From: Planctomycetaceae bacterium
Lineage (GTDB): Bacteria; Planctomycetota; Planctomycetia; Planctomycetales; Planctomycetaceae
Length of the DNA stretch: 41,436 bases
Reading direction: 5' to 3'
Assembly: GCA_029259845.1 (NCBI GenBank)
Contig: JAJDEI010000143.1
Span: 1 to 41,436 of the forward strand
The notes below the pieces were generated by a model. That model worked only from the letters and a program-made list of their open reading frames with translations. It ran no database searches and had not been told where the DNA came from. Below are positions 31,729 through 41,378 of the stretch, in pieces (position 1 is the first letter of the stretch; each line of letters opens with the position of its first letter). Position numbers and translations under genes: made by a program.

Positions 31729-33300
31729 TCACTTGGTGGGCGGCGTCAGCTTTTCCATGACCTGGTCAAGATTGAAGGAAGCCGCCTTCATGCGCGGCGG
31801 ATACTCTGTGAACGTCTCCAGGAATTTCCCTGCATACGTCTGTGCCGGCACGAGCAAGTAAGCGCGATCGATCATCCAATCGTAATACGTGTTGGACGTG
31901 ATCTGAGCGCGCTCGTAGGGATCGCGGCGCAGATTAAAGATTAGCGGAAGCCGAAGGGGCGTGAACGGATTGGCCCACAGCTTCAACGTGCCCTGGGCCC
32001 GCTGTTCCAGAAAAACCAGTTTCCAGTCGCTGTAGCGCAACGCCATGAGGTCACCATCGTCTGAGAAGTAAAAGATCTCCTGGCGTGGCGATTCGTCCGT
32101 CTGGCCCGTGAGCAAAGGCAACTGGTTGTATCCGTCGAGGTGGACCTTGTAGGTCTTGCCGTCGGCCTGGTAGCCAGCCAGAAGTTTCTCTTTCACGTTG
32201 GGCTCACCGGCGACGGCTGCCAGGGTGGGCATCCAATCCATGTGATGCACGATTTCGTTGGTGACGGACCCGGCTTTGATGTGTCCCGGCCAGCGGACGA
32301 AAGCGGGCACCCGCCAGGCACCTTCCCAGTTGGTGTTCTTCTCACTTCGGAAGGGAGTCATGCCACCGTCGGGCCAGGTGTTCATGTGGACGCCGTTGTC
32401 GGAGGAGTAGAAGACGATGGTGTTGTCGGCGATGCCGAGTTCGTCGAGGAGTTCGAGAAACTTGCCGATGTGCATGTCGTGCTCGACCATGCCGTCGGAG
32501 TATTCATCCTGTCCGGAGAAGCCCCGCAGCTCTTTCTTGACATGCGTGCGGAAGTGCATCCGCGTCCCGTTCCACCAGCAGAACCACGGCTTGCCGGCAG
32601 CGTGCTGTTCGCGAATCCACGCGATGGCGCGGGCGCTGGTTTCGTCGTCGACGGTCTCCATCCGCTTCTTGGTGAGCGGGCCGGTGTCCTCGACGCGCTG
32701 CGTGCCGTCGCCGTTGGCCCAGGAGTGAATCACGCCGCGTGGTCCGAATCGTTTGCGAAACTCCGGGTCCTTCGGATAGTCCTCATTTTCTGGCTCCTCT
32801 TCCGCGTTGAGGTGGTACAGGTTTCCGAAGAATTCGTCGAAGCCGTGCATCGTCGGCAGGTGCTCGTCGCGGTCGCCCAGATGGTTCTTGCCGAACTGCC
32901 CCGTCGTGTAGCCCCGCTGTTTCAGGATGCGGGCAATGGTGGGATCGTCCGGGTGGCTGCCGAGCTCCGCGCCCGGGAGACCCACCTTGCTGAGACCGCT
33001 GCGGAATACGCTCTGTCCGAGAATGAAGGACGCCCGGCCGGCGGTGCAGGACTGCTCGCCGTAGTAGTCGGTGAAACGCATGCCTTCCCTGGCGATGCGG
33101 TCGATGTTGGGGGTGCGATAACCCATCACACCGTGTGTGTTGGCGCTGATGTTGGTGATGCCGATGTCATCCCCCCAGACAACCAGAATGTTCGGCTTCT
33201 TTTGCGCGGCAGCGATCGGGCCGGTCACCAGGATCGCGGCGAGCGAAAGTGCGGCGACACGAAGTACGGGAAGACAGAACCAGCGGTTCAGAGCAGTCAT
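31729..33300 (-). CDS. Arylsulfatase-type sulfatase
   Basis: The 523-residue protein has a signal peptide (about 1-32) and the sulfatase fold: metal ligands D44-D45 in W-G-D-D, the formylglycine site C85-T-A-G-R89, G-K-N-H and F-Y-S-S-D-N-G-V further on, and a C-terminal E-I-F-Y-F-S-D-D-G subdomain. The nucleophile Cys is turned into formylglycine by a maturation enzyme not present here; Ala replaces the usual Pro two residues after Cys, as in many C-x-A-x-R sulfatases. Planctomycetes hold many such enzymes for sulfated polysaccharides; the substrate cannot be read here. ATG 33300 has AAGAGG nine bases upstream. It is followed by the HAD phosphatase gene. Confidence 0.94.
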   Translation of the reverse strand: MTALNRWFCLPVLRVAALSLAAILVTGPIAAAQKKPNILVVWGDDIGITNISANTHGVMGYRTPNIDRIAREGMRFTDYYGEQSCTAGRASFILGQSVFRSGLSKVGLPGAELGSHPDDPTIARILKQRGYTTGQFGKNHLGDRDEHLPTMHGFDEFFGNLYHLNAEEEPENEDYPKDPEFRKRFGPRGVIHSWANGDGTQRVEDTGPLTKKRMETVDDETSARAIAWIREQHAAGKPWFCWWNGTRMHFRTHVKKELRGFSGQDEYSDGMVEHDMHIGKFLELLDELGIADNTIVFYSSDNGVHMNTWPDGGMTPFRSEKNTNWEGAWRVPAFVRWPGHIKAGSVTNEIVHHMDWMPTLAAVAGEPNVKEKLLAGYQADGKTYKVHLDGYNQLPLLTGQTDESPRQEIFYFSDDGDLMALRYSDWKLVFLEQRAQGTLKLWANPFTPLRLPLIFNLRRDPYERAQITSNTYYDWMIDRAYLLVPAQTYAGKFLETFTEYPPRMKAASFNLDQVMEKLTPPTK

Positions 33301-33705
33301 GGCGTGAGACCTCTTCGGTGTAACAGGAAGACAATGCATGGAGGACGCGCACGATTGCGCGTGTTCGCACAGAGCCCGCCGGCGCGAATCGATTCGACGT
33401 GTGATTCTCGTCATTGGAAGATACAGCACCGCGCCGCGAAATACGACCTGCTGCCGGACCCTTATTCTGCTGGCCCCTGCGAAGCCGGAAGCGACATCCG
33501 ATGCCGCCCCGCTCATCCCTCACCAAAAAAGAAACGAGCCACCGACGCGGGATCGGGGCTCGTTTCGCGGGGTGGGCGATGTTCGTCGGCAGGCTCGGAC
33601 AACCGAGGTCAGGGAGAGAAGAGACCAACAGAGGCAGAGCCGAAACGGGTCACATCACCCCCCCCGGGGCGGGGGACAGCATCGTGCTGGCGGAATCCTC
33701 ACTCC
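33301..33705. other. Intergenic region with terminator
   Basis: The gap lies between two leftward genes. It holds the intrinsic terminator of the upstream metallopeptidase-like gene (33525-33566) and presumably the sulfatase promoter, which was not identified. No gene is supported. Confidence 0.55.
33525..33566 (-). terminator. Intrinsic terminator
   Basis: On the minus strand GAAACGAGCC and GGCTCGTTTC form a perfect 10-bp stem (16-base loop) immediately followed by a run of six T (33530-33525). It lies 140 bp after the stop of the metallopeptidase-like gene and would end its transcript. Confidence 0.85.
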
Positions 33706-34893
33706 TCAGCGGCTGAAATCGAATGGCTGCTGCGCGGACGCTCGCGTTCCCGATCCCGGATTGCTGAAACCGGTCGCTCCGCCCGTATCAGACTCCGGCT
33801 CGGCCGAACGTTTCTGCCACGGAAACAACCACTTGGACTTTGCATCGGGGGGACTGGCGATCCGCGCGGGGTGAACGGAGACCGGCGGGGCCGAAACCGG
33901 AGCCGCCTTTGGTTCGCTGGCAGCGGCGAGTCTCAGCGAGCCGGGCTGCGGAGCGGCGATCTCGGAGGCAGCGGGCCGCTCACGTCGCGGTCGGGACAAC
34001 CGGGGCAGCGGGTTGGGGTTGGAGGCGACGGCCATCTGTTCCGGGCTTTGGCCACGCACCTGTGTAGGATTCGTGCGACTCGGTAACGGACGGGTGTCGT
34101 CGTTGCCGGCGAGCAACGTGCCGTCCGGCGTTTCGAGCGTCGGACTGCCGGCCATCACCCAGCCGTGCCATTCCTGTTCGATTTCGTTGACGCTCGATAT
34201 CCCATAATGGGACTGGAACGAGCTCTCCCATCCCTGCTCCAAAGCATCGCCCAGGAATTCCAGAAACTCCGCTCGTCCCTGCTCCCCTTTTTTCTGCACG
34301 AGGTAGTCCGCCAGTGAGTAGCCCTCCGCGTACAGGGTGAGCACGTCCTGCATGTCGCGGGGGTACTCCTTAATGCTGAGGAGCTGGCCGAGCGGAATCC
34401 GCTTCGAGGTCTTGATGACCTGATTGAGCAACTTCGTCTGCCGCATCCGTTCGGACTCATGCTCAACAAGGGTCGCTGCTCCTTCGTCGGCCCAGCGTGG
34501 GAGCGGGCGGCGGAAGTGGCAGGCGAAGATCATGTGACTGATCTCGTGCGGCAGCACCGAATCGAGAATCCGCTGCTCGCTTCCCTGGATGTCCATATGC
34601 CAGCCGAAGACTTCACCCTCGTTGAAGGTGAAGGACGTCGCCCCGCCGGCACCAATACGTCCCACCTTGCACTTGATCGGGCACGGTTGCGACCACTTGC
34701 CCGGCAGCGCTTCGCCGAGCCAGTCGATGGCCAGGTGGTGCCGATAGTATTCGGCTGCTTCGCCCACCTGTTTGGCGAACGCCTGCGTGGGTGCGGTGAC
34801 CACGAAGTTGTCCGTGCGGTGAGTTGCGGAAACAGCGACAGCGGGACAGACAGCGACCAACAGCGCGGTCGCCGCGAGGGCTCTGGCATCCAT
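33706..34893 (-). CDS. Exported peptidase-MA-like (gluzincin) protein
   Basis: The 395-residue protein has a signal peptide (about 1-23) and a gluzincin-like active site: H116-E-I-S-H120, followed by W-A-D-E137-G-A-A with the third zinc ligand Glu. This is the pattern of peptidase MA-like proteins of planctomycetes; protease activity is not proven. Residues about 240-395 are a Pro/Ser/Ala-rich, disordered tail with P-R-L-S-R-P-R-R-E-R and other basic stretches, which may tether it to the wall or envelope. ATG 34893 follows GGAAG with ten bases. A perfect intrinsic terminator lies 140 bp downstream. Confidence 0.82.
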   Translation of the reverse strand: MDARALAATALLVAVCPAVAVSATHRTDNFVVTAPTQAFAKQVGEAAEYYRHHLAIDWLGEALPGKWSQPCPIKCKVGRIGAGGATSFTFNEGEVFGWHMDIQGSEQRILDSVLPHEISHMIFACHFRRPLPRWADEGAATLVEHESERMRQTKLLNQVIKTSKRIPLGQLLSIKEYPRDMQDVLTLYAEGYSLADYLVQKKGEQGRAEFLEFLGDALEQGWESSFQSHYGISSVNEIEQEWHGWVMAGSPTLETPDGTLLAGNDDTRPLPSRTNPTQVRGQSPEQMAVASNPNPLPRLSRPRRERPAASEIAAPQPGSLRLAAASEPKAAPVSAPPVSVHPARIASPPDAKSKWLFPWQKRSAEPESDTGGATGFSNPGSGTRASAQQPFDFSR

Positions 34894-35664
34894 GCGCGGG
34901 CATCTTCCAGTGATTGGGCCTTCGCTGTGGCTTGCGACGCTTCCTGCCGCGGGAGGGCGTCTCACCTCCCGCGAACTTCGTCACCACAACCAAGGGACTG
35001 TGAGGGGGCTGCCTGAGCATCCGACCTGCCTGAGAAGCAGGACAACCCAGACAAGATGGGGTCGATCACTCCCGACATGTTGTCCTCAACGTGCGGGCGT
35101 TGCCTCAGACACTAAGCAGACCGGGGACCAAACCGGCCAAAAATGCCGGAATTGCGGAAACGGCGATGGAGAATATCGCCTAATCCGTGACACCAACATG
35201 CCTTGCGACTCCGCGTGCCGTTTTCACCACAGGACGACGCGAGCCGAGATTGCCAGTCTGGACTTGTAAGAATTGCACGGCTGCAACCTCGCCCGCTTGC
35301 AACATCGGCAATTCCTGCGGGTCGGTGACGGCTGCCCACACGCGATGTGATACGGAGGCAACACCCGCCCCGCCGTCGGCGTTGCCTCCGGGCTAACCCC
35401 CGCTTGATCAACGATCGTTCGCCGCGAGCCAGCGCCACGGTCCAGTGAGCCACGGTCCAGTGAGCCGCGAGCCAACGGCGAGCGCCCCTGCGCGGCCCCA
35501 TTCATCGCGGGTGGCACACCAACCGTGGTTGATCATTGTTAGCCGCGAGCCAGCGGCGAGCGCCAGGGTGCGGCAACTTTTCCCAGAAACCGTTTCCCCC
35601 CGGATTCGATCCACCGAGCGGCAATCGCCACTTCAGATGACTGAACCGTCCTCCAGTCCAACCT
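34894..35664. other. Long intergenic region with repeats
   Basis: This is the largest gene-free gap (771 bp), between two leftward genes. Its right half contains a repeat cluster (35373-35564) related to 1254-1360. The left half (34894-35370) shows no recognisable gene, RNA or element. Open frames here read repeat text and are not credible genes. Confidence 0.55.
35373..35564. repeat. Cluster of short repeats
   Basis: It includes CGGCGTTGCCTCCGGGCTAAC at about 35377-35397, the same arm as at 1251-1270. Copies of GCCGCGAGCCA(A/G)CGGCGAGCGCC occur at 35464-35486 and 35542-35564, with a shorter one at 35421-35437. A 15-bp tandem GCCACGGTCCAGTGA lies at 35434-35463. TTGATCA precedes two of the units. 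The region looks like accumulated copies of one palindromic family. Confidence 0.7.
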
Positions 35665-37578
35665 TCACCGAGCCGGCTCCCGTGGCGGCAGCAGGACCCA
35701 ATCCCCGTCCTCCGCCTCCCAGAACGACTTCCCATCGCCCGCCGTCGTACCGCCATCGTCCTGCCGGTTCGGCCCCACCGAATACAGCAACGGACGTCCG
35801 TCAACCACGCGGTAGGTCAGCGGTGCATCGTCAACGGCATACAGATCGCGCGGCACCTCCGCCAACAGATCGGGAGTCAGCAACGCGAGGTCATCCGGCC
35901 ACTCACCGGTGCGGCGGCGGTATTGCTCCAAGGCGATCGCAACAATCGCTGCGTCATGCCTGAGATTGGTTGCTGACAGTTGACGGCCCAGTAGTCGAAT
36001 CTCCTCGTGATACCAGACTCCGCCAAGCATCACGGCGACGGGAAGAAACCGGCGTCGAAGCGACGGTGAGTCCATGATTTCCTGGATCGCGTCCTCATAG
36101 GAGTCGACTGCGGCCTGTCCGTGAATGTTGGAAAAGGCCTGTTGTCGAAGCTGATCCAATTCAAGCCACTTTGCGCGGACCGTCCGACGGTCTGCGACCA
36201 TCGGCAAGACGGCCGCGCCGCTGAGGTTGAAGAGCGTCTGCTGCAAGCTGTCTGCCATCCCGCTCTCGGGAATGTTCGGTATCCACGCCAGGACCGGAAA
36301 TTTGTCACTGACAACATAGCCAACGGTGACCTCTTTGAGTTCCTGAAATCCCGCCGGTGTGAAACGGCCGTTGCCGTTGCCGTCGTCGGAGAATGCGTGT
36401 TGGATGTAGTCTTCAACAAGACGACGCTCCCCGGTCCAGCGAAATTCGAAGGGTCTTCCCCCCAGCACACGATGAAGCTGTTGAGCCAACTGTTGCAGAT
36501 TGGCGTCGGTGAACAACTCCGGATGTTCAAGCACCTCGCTTGTGATCAGATCGCTGGTGCCTCGGAGGAAACTAAACGCCACCAAGTCGGCCATAAACCC
36601 GTCGAACGCCTGCCGGGCATGGTCCGGAATTCTCAGTAACGCCGTGAACAAGGTCACCAATCGCGGGCCATCGCCGTCTTCGGCGGCCGCATGGCATGCA
36701 CCATACAGGAATTGGAGGACGAATCGCATGTCCTGTGCCTGCGCCAACACGATGAAATACCCATGCGTGTCCGGGCCGTTGTATGTTTCCCAGCCCCCGT
36801 ACTCTCTGGCGGCCAACCAGCCGGCGTTCTCGGGATCCCGGTTGATGAAACCGAGTTCCGGTTTGCTGGTCGCGCGGAGGAACCACTCGACCGCGTCTTC
36901 GTGCTCGATCAGATACTGCCGGGCTTCCGGCCAGTGCGGATCGCTCGGACCGGTCTTGAGGGCTCCCAACACGGGAAATTTGTAGCCCCTTAGTTCCTCC
37001 TGGCTGAGACGCACCAGCCCCTCGCGATACAGTGGCCACGCGCGGTCCTCTTCGGGGATCGCGCGGCTCTCCTTGTCGTAATCGGCGACGAGGTCGAACG
37101 TGATCGTTGGTTTGGCGGTCACGAAGCGGATCAGCAGCACTGACCAGATCGCCGCCAGCGCCAATGCCAGCACGGCCATCGCCTGCCAGGTGCGGTGCCG
37201 GATGTGCCACAGCCACGGGCGGCAGCGGAGCTTTGCCCGGCGGATGAGTGTGGCGGACTCCCTGGTTGAGCCGAAGGACTTCTGTAACTCCTCGGCGGTG
37301 TGACCGGCCTGCAGGCCATCCGCGAAGTGGGCACACAGTTCGGCGGCGACATCGCACTTCTCGCGGGGCCAGAGCTGCGTTCGCCGCACGACTTCGTCGA
37401 CCGTCTGCAACAGCGGCTGCGGCAAGTCGTGACCGACCATCGCGCGGCGGTAGTCCAGTGAGCCGGAGAGCCGTCCACGCAGCACGTCGCGCCACGGTGT
37501 CGTTCGCCAACGCGCCCAGAGACTGTCGCTCGGCTGTAGGGCATCGGACACGGCATCCGGCAGGGCGTCGCTGGTCAT
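35665..37578 (-). CDS. Membrane protein coupled to a PadR regulator
   Basis: The 637-residue protein has an N-terminal helical region (about 75-115: A-E-L-C-A-H-F-A-D-G-L, then E-E-L-Q-K-S-F-G) resembling the HAAS-like prefix of PadR-linked membrane proteins, one membrane helix (about 131-152), and a large domain on the far side (about 160-637) with no recognised motif; the last part has an R-R-R-T-G-E-W-P-D-D segment like pseudopilin-associated proteins. ATG 37578 overlaps the padR stop (T-C-A-T-G-A), and AAGGGGG lies seven bases upstream, so the two are translationally coupled and presumably controlled together from 37999-38027. Confidence 0.8.
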   Translation of the reverse strand: MTSDALPDAVSDALQPSDSLWARWRTTPWRDVLRGRLSGSLDYRRAMVGHDLPQPLLQTVDEVVRRTQLWPREKCDVAAELCAHFADGLQAGHTAEELQKSFGSTRESATLIRRAKLRCRPWLWHIRHRTWQAMAVLALALAAIWSVLLIRFVTAKPTITFDLVADYDKESRAIPEEDRAWPLYREGLVRLSQEELRGYKFPVLGALKTGPSDPHWPEARQYLIEHEDAVEWFLRATSKPELGFINRDPENAGWLAAREYGGWETYNGPDTHGYFIVLAQAQDMRFVLQFLYGACHAAAEDGDGPRLVTLFTALLRIPDHARQAFDGFMADLVAFSFLRGTSDLITSEVLEHPELFTDANLQQLAQQLHRVLGGRPFEFRWTGERRLVEDYIQHAFSDDGNGNGRFTPAGFQELKEVTVGYVVSDKFPVLAWIPNIPESGMADSLQQTLFNLSGAAVLPMVADRRTVRAKWLELDQLRQQAFSNIHGQAAVDSYEDAIQEIMDSPSLRRRFLPVAVMLGGVWYHEEIRLLGRQLSATNLRHDAAIVAIALEQYRRRTGEWPDDLALLTPDLLAEVPRDLYAVDDAPLTYRVVDGRPLLYSVGPNRQDDGGTTAGDGKSFWEAEDGDWVLLPPREPAR

Positions 37579-37940
37579 GAGGCACCCCCTTCCAGTGATG
37601 GTTGCAAGGCCGGGGGCAGCACGCCCAGGTTCTGCATGGCGAGGGTGACCGCCTGCCACTGTTTGGCGTCTTTGGCCAGCCGCCGTTTGCCCTTGGCGGT
37701 GAGGGAGTAGTACTTGCGGGTGCGGCCGTTGTCCGCCGTCTGCTCCTTGCCGCGGACGATGCCCTGCGACTCCAGATTGTACAGCAGCGGATAGAGCGTG
37801 GACTGCCCCATCGTCAGCAGCCCGTCCGATTCGCTGCTGAGAGCTTTGACCAATTCATAGCCGTACTTGGGACCTGCCTCCAGCAGCTTGAGCACGGCGA
37901 CCGGCCCGGCTCCCCGCATCAGTTCCCGTTCGATTTTCAT
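37575..37940 (-). CDS. PadR-family transcriptional regulator
   Basis: The 121-residue protein is a typical short PadR: M-K-I-E-R-E-L-M-R-G, a winged helix with Y-G-Y-E-L-V-K near residue 25, the recognition region G-Q-S-T-L-Y-P-L-L-Y-N-L-E near 43-55, the R-K-Y-Y-S-L-T-A-K-G wing, and a short C-terminal helix. PadR proteins repress membrane or efflux genes and often their own operon. ATG 37940 is chosen because it begins the conserved fold; a longer frame from 38027 runs through the promoter. A strong promoter with an overlapping palindrome lies about 50 bp upstream, and the stop overlaps the next gene by four bases. Confidence 0.92.
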   Translation of the reverse strand: MKIERELMRGAGPVAVLKLLEAGPKYGYELVKALSSESDGLLTMGQSTLYPLLYNLESQGIVRGKEQTADNGRTRKYYSLTAKGKRRLAKDAKQWQAVTLAMQNLGVLPPALQPSLEGGAS

Positions 37941-37987
37941 GACAGTCCGCCGGAACAGGGGCACGATTGGCGTCGTAGAAGACGTTG

Positions 37988-38008
37988 GTATGTAACGCAT
38001 ACTATGCA
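37988..38008 (-). promoter_or_regulatory. Palindromic operator candidate
   Basis: On the plus strand GTATG-TAACG-CATAC (37988-38002) is an inverted repeat, and the overlapping stretch GCATA-C-TATGC (37997-38007) is another. They overlap the -10 element at 37999-38004. PadR operators often carry ATG...CAT half-sites, so autorepression is inferred. Confidence 0.55.
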
Positions 38009-38027
38009 AGGCGTTCTGACTTGTCAA
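37999..38027 (-). promoter_or_regulatory. Sigma-70-type promoter for the padR operon
   Basis: On the minus strand TTGACA (38027-38022) and TAGTAT (38004-37999) are separated by exactly 17 bases. The -35 is perfect; the -10 matches 4 of 6. It lies about 58 bp upstream of the padR ATG. Confidence 0.75.
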
Positions 38028-38339
38028 GAAGGCGTGAAGACCCCCGTCTCAAGAGGCAGCCTCTCAGAGCCGCGCGCGCGCGGAAGCGTCCGATGATTGA
38101 GATGGAGCGCTTCTGGAAACGGACCACACGTGTGAGCGGTCGCTTCCTGACGGGCGCGGCTCTGACGGCACAGTCTCACCATCAAGCAAATACGACGGGC
38201 GGACGATCAGACGGCGTGACCGTTCTGCGAACGGTCGCTCAACAGAGCGGTCGCGCTCGCGTTGCTGTTCGTCATCGGACCGGGTAGATTCATTGATGCG
38301 GGGCTGGTGCCGTGCCTTGACGAACCGAGAGATTCCCCC
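38028..38339. other. Structured intergenic region
   Basis: The region upstream of the LVIVD gene is rich in inverted repeats (38066-38163 and 38218-38236). No gene is supported, and no clear promoter for the rightward gene was found. Confidence 0.5.
38066..38236. repeat. Inverted repeat with internal palindromes
   Basis: A 23-base arm at 38066-38088 (starting AGAGCCGCGC, ending GGAAGCG) faces its reverse complement at 38141-38163, with about 19 of 23 matches. A CACACGTGTG palindrome lies between (38125-38134), and GACCGTTC-TGC-GAACGGTC forms a hairpin at 38218-38236. It looks like a non-coding mobile or palindromic repeat. Confidence 0.55.
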
Positions 38340-39548
38340 ATGAGCCGACATGTCCCCCTTCACGTTGCCATCCTGTGCCTGATCAATGGCATGATGGCCG
38401 TCGGCGTCCCGGGCGGCGTCGCTTCGGCGGCGATCATTCAGGTCGGGCAGATTAATCCCGTGCCCGGTGCGGGCAACGACTACTACGGCGACGTCTGGGG
38501 ACAGACGATCAATGGAACCGACTACGCCTTTGTCGGTTCGTTCGGCGGCCGCGGCGTGGCGATTGTCGACCTGCAGAGTCCCTCCGCCCCGGCACTGGCG
38601 ACGCACTTCAATCCGATACGGCCCGGGACTTCGAGTACCAACGAAGTGTTCAAAGACGTCAAGGTCGTCGGCGATGTGGGCTACTTTGCGAGTGATAACG
38701 GCGGTGGCGTGTATGTGGTCGGCCTGGCGAACCCGGCCAGTCCCACGACGCTTTCACGGATCACCTCCGCAACGCCGGGCGGCGGATTCAACAGCATCCA
38801 TAACATCTCTGTCGAGAACGGGTTTCTGTATGAGGCCGACAGCCGCACGGGCGTCGTCAAGGTGTTTGACGTTAGCGATCCGACGACACCGACGCACGTG
38901 CAGGACATCGCCGTTTCGAGCGGCCGCATTCATGACGTGACCGCGCTCAATGGCAAGTTGTACACCTCCGACCTGAACGGGCAGACGGCGATCTACGATG
39001 TCAGCAACGTGGGCACAACCGGCGCGGCGTCGTTGGGATCGTTCGCCTCCGGGGGGTCGACGCATAGCAACTGGGTGACGCCCGACGGCCAGCATCTTGT
39101 TTCGGCTCGCGAAACATCGAACGGCGACATTCGTATCTACAACATTTCCGACCCCATGAACGTGTTGCTTGAGGCGTCGATTGACCGCAGCACCATCGGC
39201 ATTGATGCGTTCTCGCCGCACAACCCGGTCGTGATGGGCGACCTGTTGTATGTCTCCTGGTATCAGGCGGGCCTGCAGGTGTTCGACATTTCCGACCCGA
39301 CAAATCCGCTGTACCTGGATGGTTTCGACACGTTTCCCGGAGTTGGCAGCACGTTCGACGGCAATTGGGGCGTGTATCCGTTCCTGGGAACCGACCGGGT
39401 CCTGTTGAGTGACCTCGACAGCGGCCTGTTCATCGTCGATGCCTCTTCCGTCCCGGAACCTTCGACGTTGCTGCTCGTTTTATTGGCTGCCGGACTTGGA
39501 AGCGGATACTGTCGGCTTCGGCGTCGGTCGACGCAGCGACCGAGTTGA
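38340..39548 (+). CDS. LVIVD beta-propeller PEP-CTERM protein
   Basis: The 402-residue protein has a signal peptide (about 1-30), a series of LVIVD-type repeats such as V-A-I-V-D-L-Q-S-P, V-F-D-V-S-D-P-T-T-P, I-Y-N-I-S-D-P and V-F-D-I-S-D-P-T-N-P-L-Y that should form a beta-propeller, and a PEP-CTERM signal (V-P-E-P-S near 371, hydrophobic helix, R-L-R-R-R). The repeat layout resembles choice-of-anchor B proteins. It is exported and sorted by exosortase to the surface; the ligand is unknown. ATG 38340 begins the signal peptide; its ribosome binding site (GAGAG) is weak. The tdh gene follows 79 bp downstream. Confidence 0.88.
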   Translation: MSRHVPLHVAILCLINGMMAVGVPGGVASAAIIQVGQINPVPGAGNDYYGDVWGQTINGTDYAFVGSFGGRGVAIVDLQSPSAPALATHFNPIRPGTSSTNEVFKDVKVVGDVGYFASDNGGGVYVVGLANPASPTTLSRITSATPGGGFNSIHNISVENGFLYEADSRTGVVKVFDVSDPTTPTHVQDIAVSSGRIHDVTALNGKLYTSDLNGQTAIYDVSNVGTTGAASLGSFASGGSTHSNWVTPDGQHLVSARETSNGDIRIYNISDPMNVLLEASIDRSTIGIDAFSPHNPVVMGDLLYVSWYQAGLQVFDISDPTNPLYLDGFDTFPGVGSTFDGNWGVYPFLGTDRVLLSDLDSGLFIVDASSVPEPSTLLLVLLAAGLGSGYCRLRRRSTQRPS

Positions 39549-39627
39549 TCCATACGAGCCACACAGGGACGTCCGTCCCATTTGACGACTTGCAGTTCCC
39601 TCCCTCCAGCAACGTGCCCTGTCATTC

Positions 39628-40662
<1,035 letters not shown>

Positions 40663-40703
40663 CTTTTGAAGATTTACGTTGGCATGCAGTGAGGTGGACC
40701 TAT

Positions 40704-41216
40704 ATGAGCCATCGGAAAGATCTCGATGACAATCTCGAAGTATCGGTTCTCGTAACAGAGACAATCCCACGCGCAATGGGACTGTCTTTCTACTGGGATG
40801 TGTTGCTGCCACTCGGGTTGACAGGCGTGCCCGTCGCGATCTGGACTCTGCTGCGATGGGTCAGCAGCGGACTTGACAAGCCGGCAGCTCATGTCCCTGG
40901 AGCCATCATCGTAGCAATGCTCGCCTTGCAGACAGCAGGGTTAGTTGCTCTAGCATTCGTCGCCTTGATGCGACGAGATATGGCGACTGTCGAACTGCAC
41001 CGCATGTTTCCTCACGGACCAGCTCGATGGCGAACAGTATCTCTGGTGATGGCTGTCATGTTCCTCGCCTTATTCGACATCCTGACGAACATGGCGGCAG
41101 CTTTCCCCGGAGCTGAGTTTCTGTTATTCGGAGGCATCCCATTGTATTTTGCGTATTTGGTGTTTGTCCGCTTTGCCTTGTTTCACAACTCGGCTCCTAC
41201 GCTCATCTCGGACTAG
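40704..41216 (+). CDS. Four-helix membrane protein of unknown function
   Basis: The 170-residue protein has four hydrophobic segments (about 31-53, 65-89, 110-130 and 137-158) and short hydrophilic ends; no family was recognised. ATG 40704 is preceded by GAGGTGGACC. The GC content is lower than that of tdh, suggesting separate origin. The stop codon (TAG, 41214-41216) lies inside the left terminal repeat of the MITE at 41213-41378, so the last codons and stop may have been created by its insertion. It lies 41 bp after tdh on the same strand. Confidence 0.68.
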   Translation: MSHRKDLDDNLEVSVLVTETIPRAMGLSFYWDVLLPLGLTGVPVAIWTLLRWVSSGLDKPAAHVPGAIIVAMLALQTAGLVALAFVALMRRDMATVELHRMFPHGPARWRTVSLVMAVMFLALFDILTNMAAAFPGAEFLLFGGIPLYFAYLVFVRFALFHNSAPTLISD

Positions 41217-41378
41217 CAGTCTGTTGAGAAACGGCTTCGTCGGCGAGAGCGCGGAAAAACTCGTCAGAGCAAGGAGCCGAATCGCAGACATATCCCTAGA
41301 TACGTCGAGATGTGGCGACGCCGAGCTGACGAGTTTTGACCGCTTGCAGTCAGAATGAGTTTTTCAACGGGCTGCTAG
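41213..41378. mobile_element. 166-bp MITE-like element
   Basis: CTAGCAGTCTGTTGAGAAAC at the left end faces CTAGCAGCCCGTTGAAAAAC (reverse complement) at the right end, with 3 mismatches in 20. The ends begin with CTAG, and the interior has no credible gene. Its left end supplies the stop codon of the preceding gene. The short interior suggests mobilisation by a transposase encoded elsewhere. Confidence 0.7.

Noticed and set aside
32140..34086. Plus-strand 648-residue open frame
   Set aside because: It is antisense to the sulfatase and the metallopeptidase-like gene and crosses their intergenic terminator.
35445..35963. Plus-strand 172-residue open frame
   Set aside because: Its start is made of repeat sequence and the rest is antisense to the PadR-coupled membrane protein gene.
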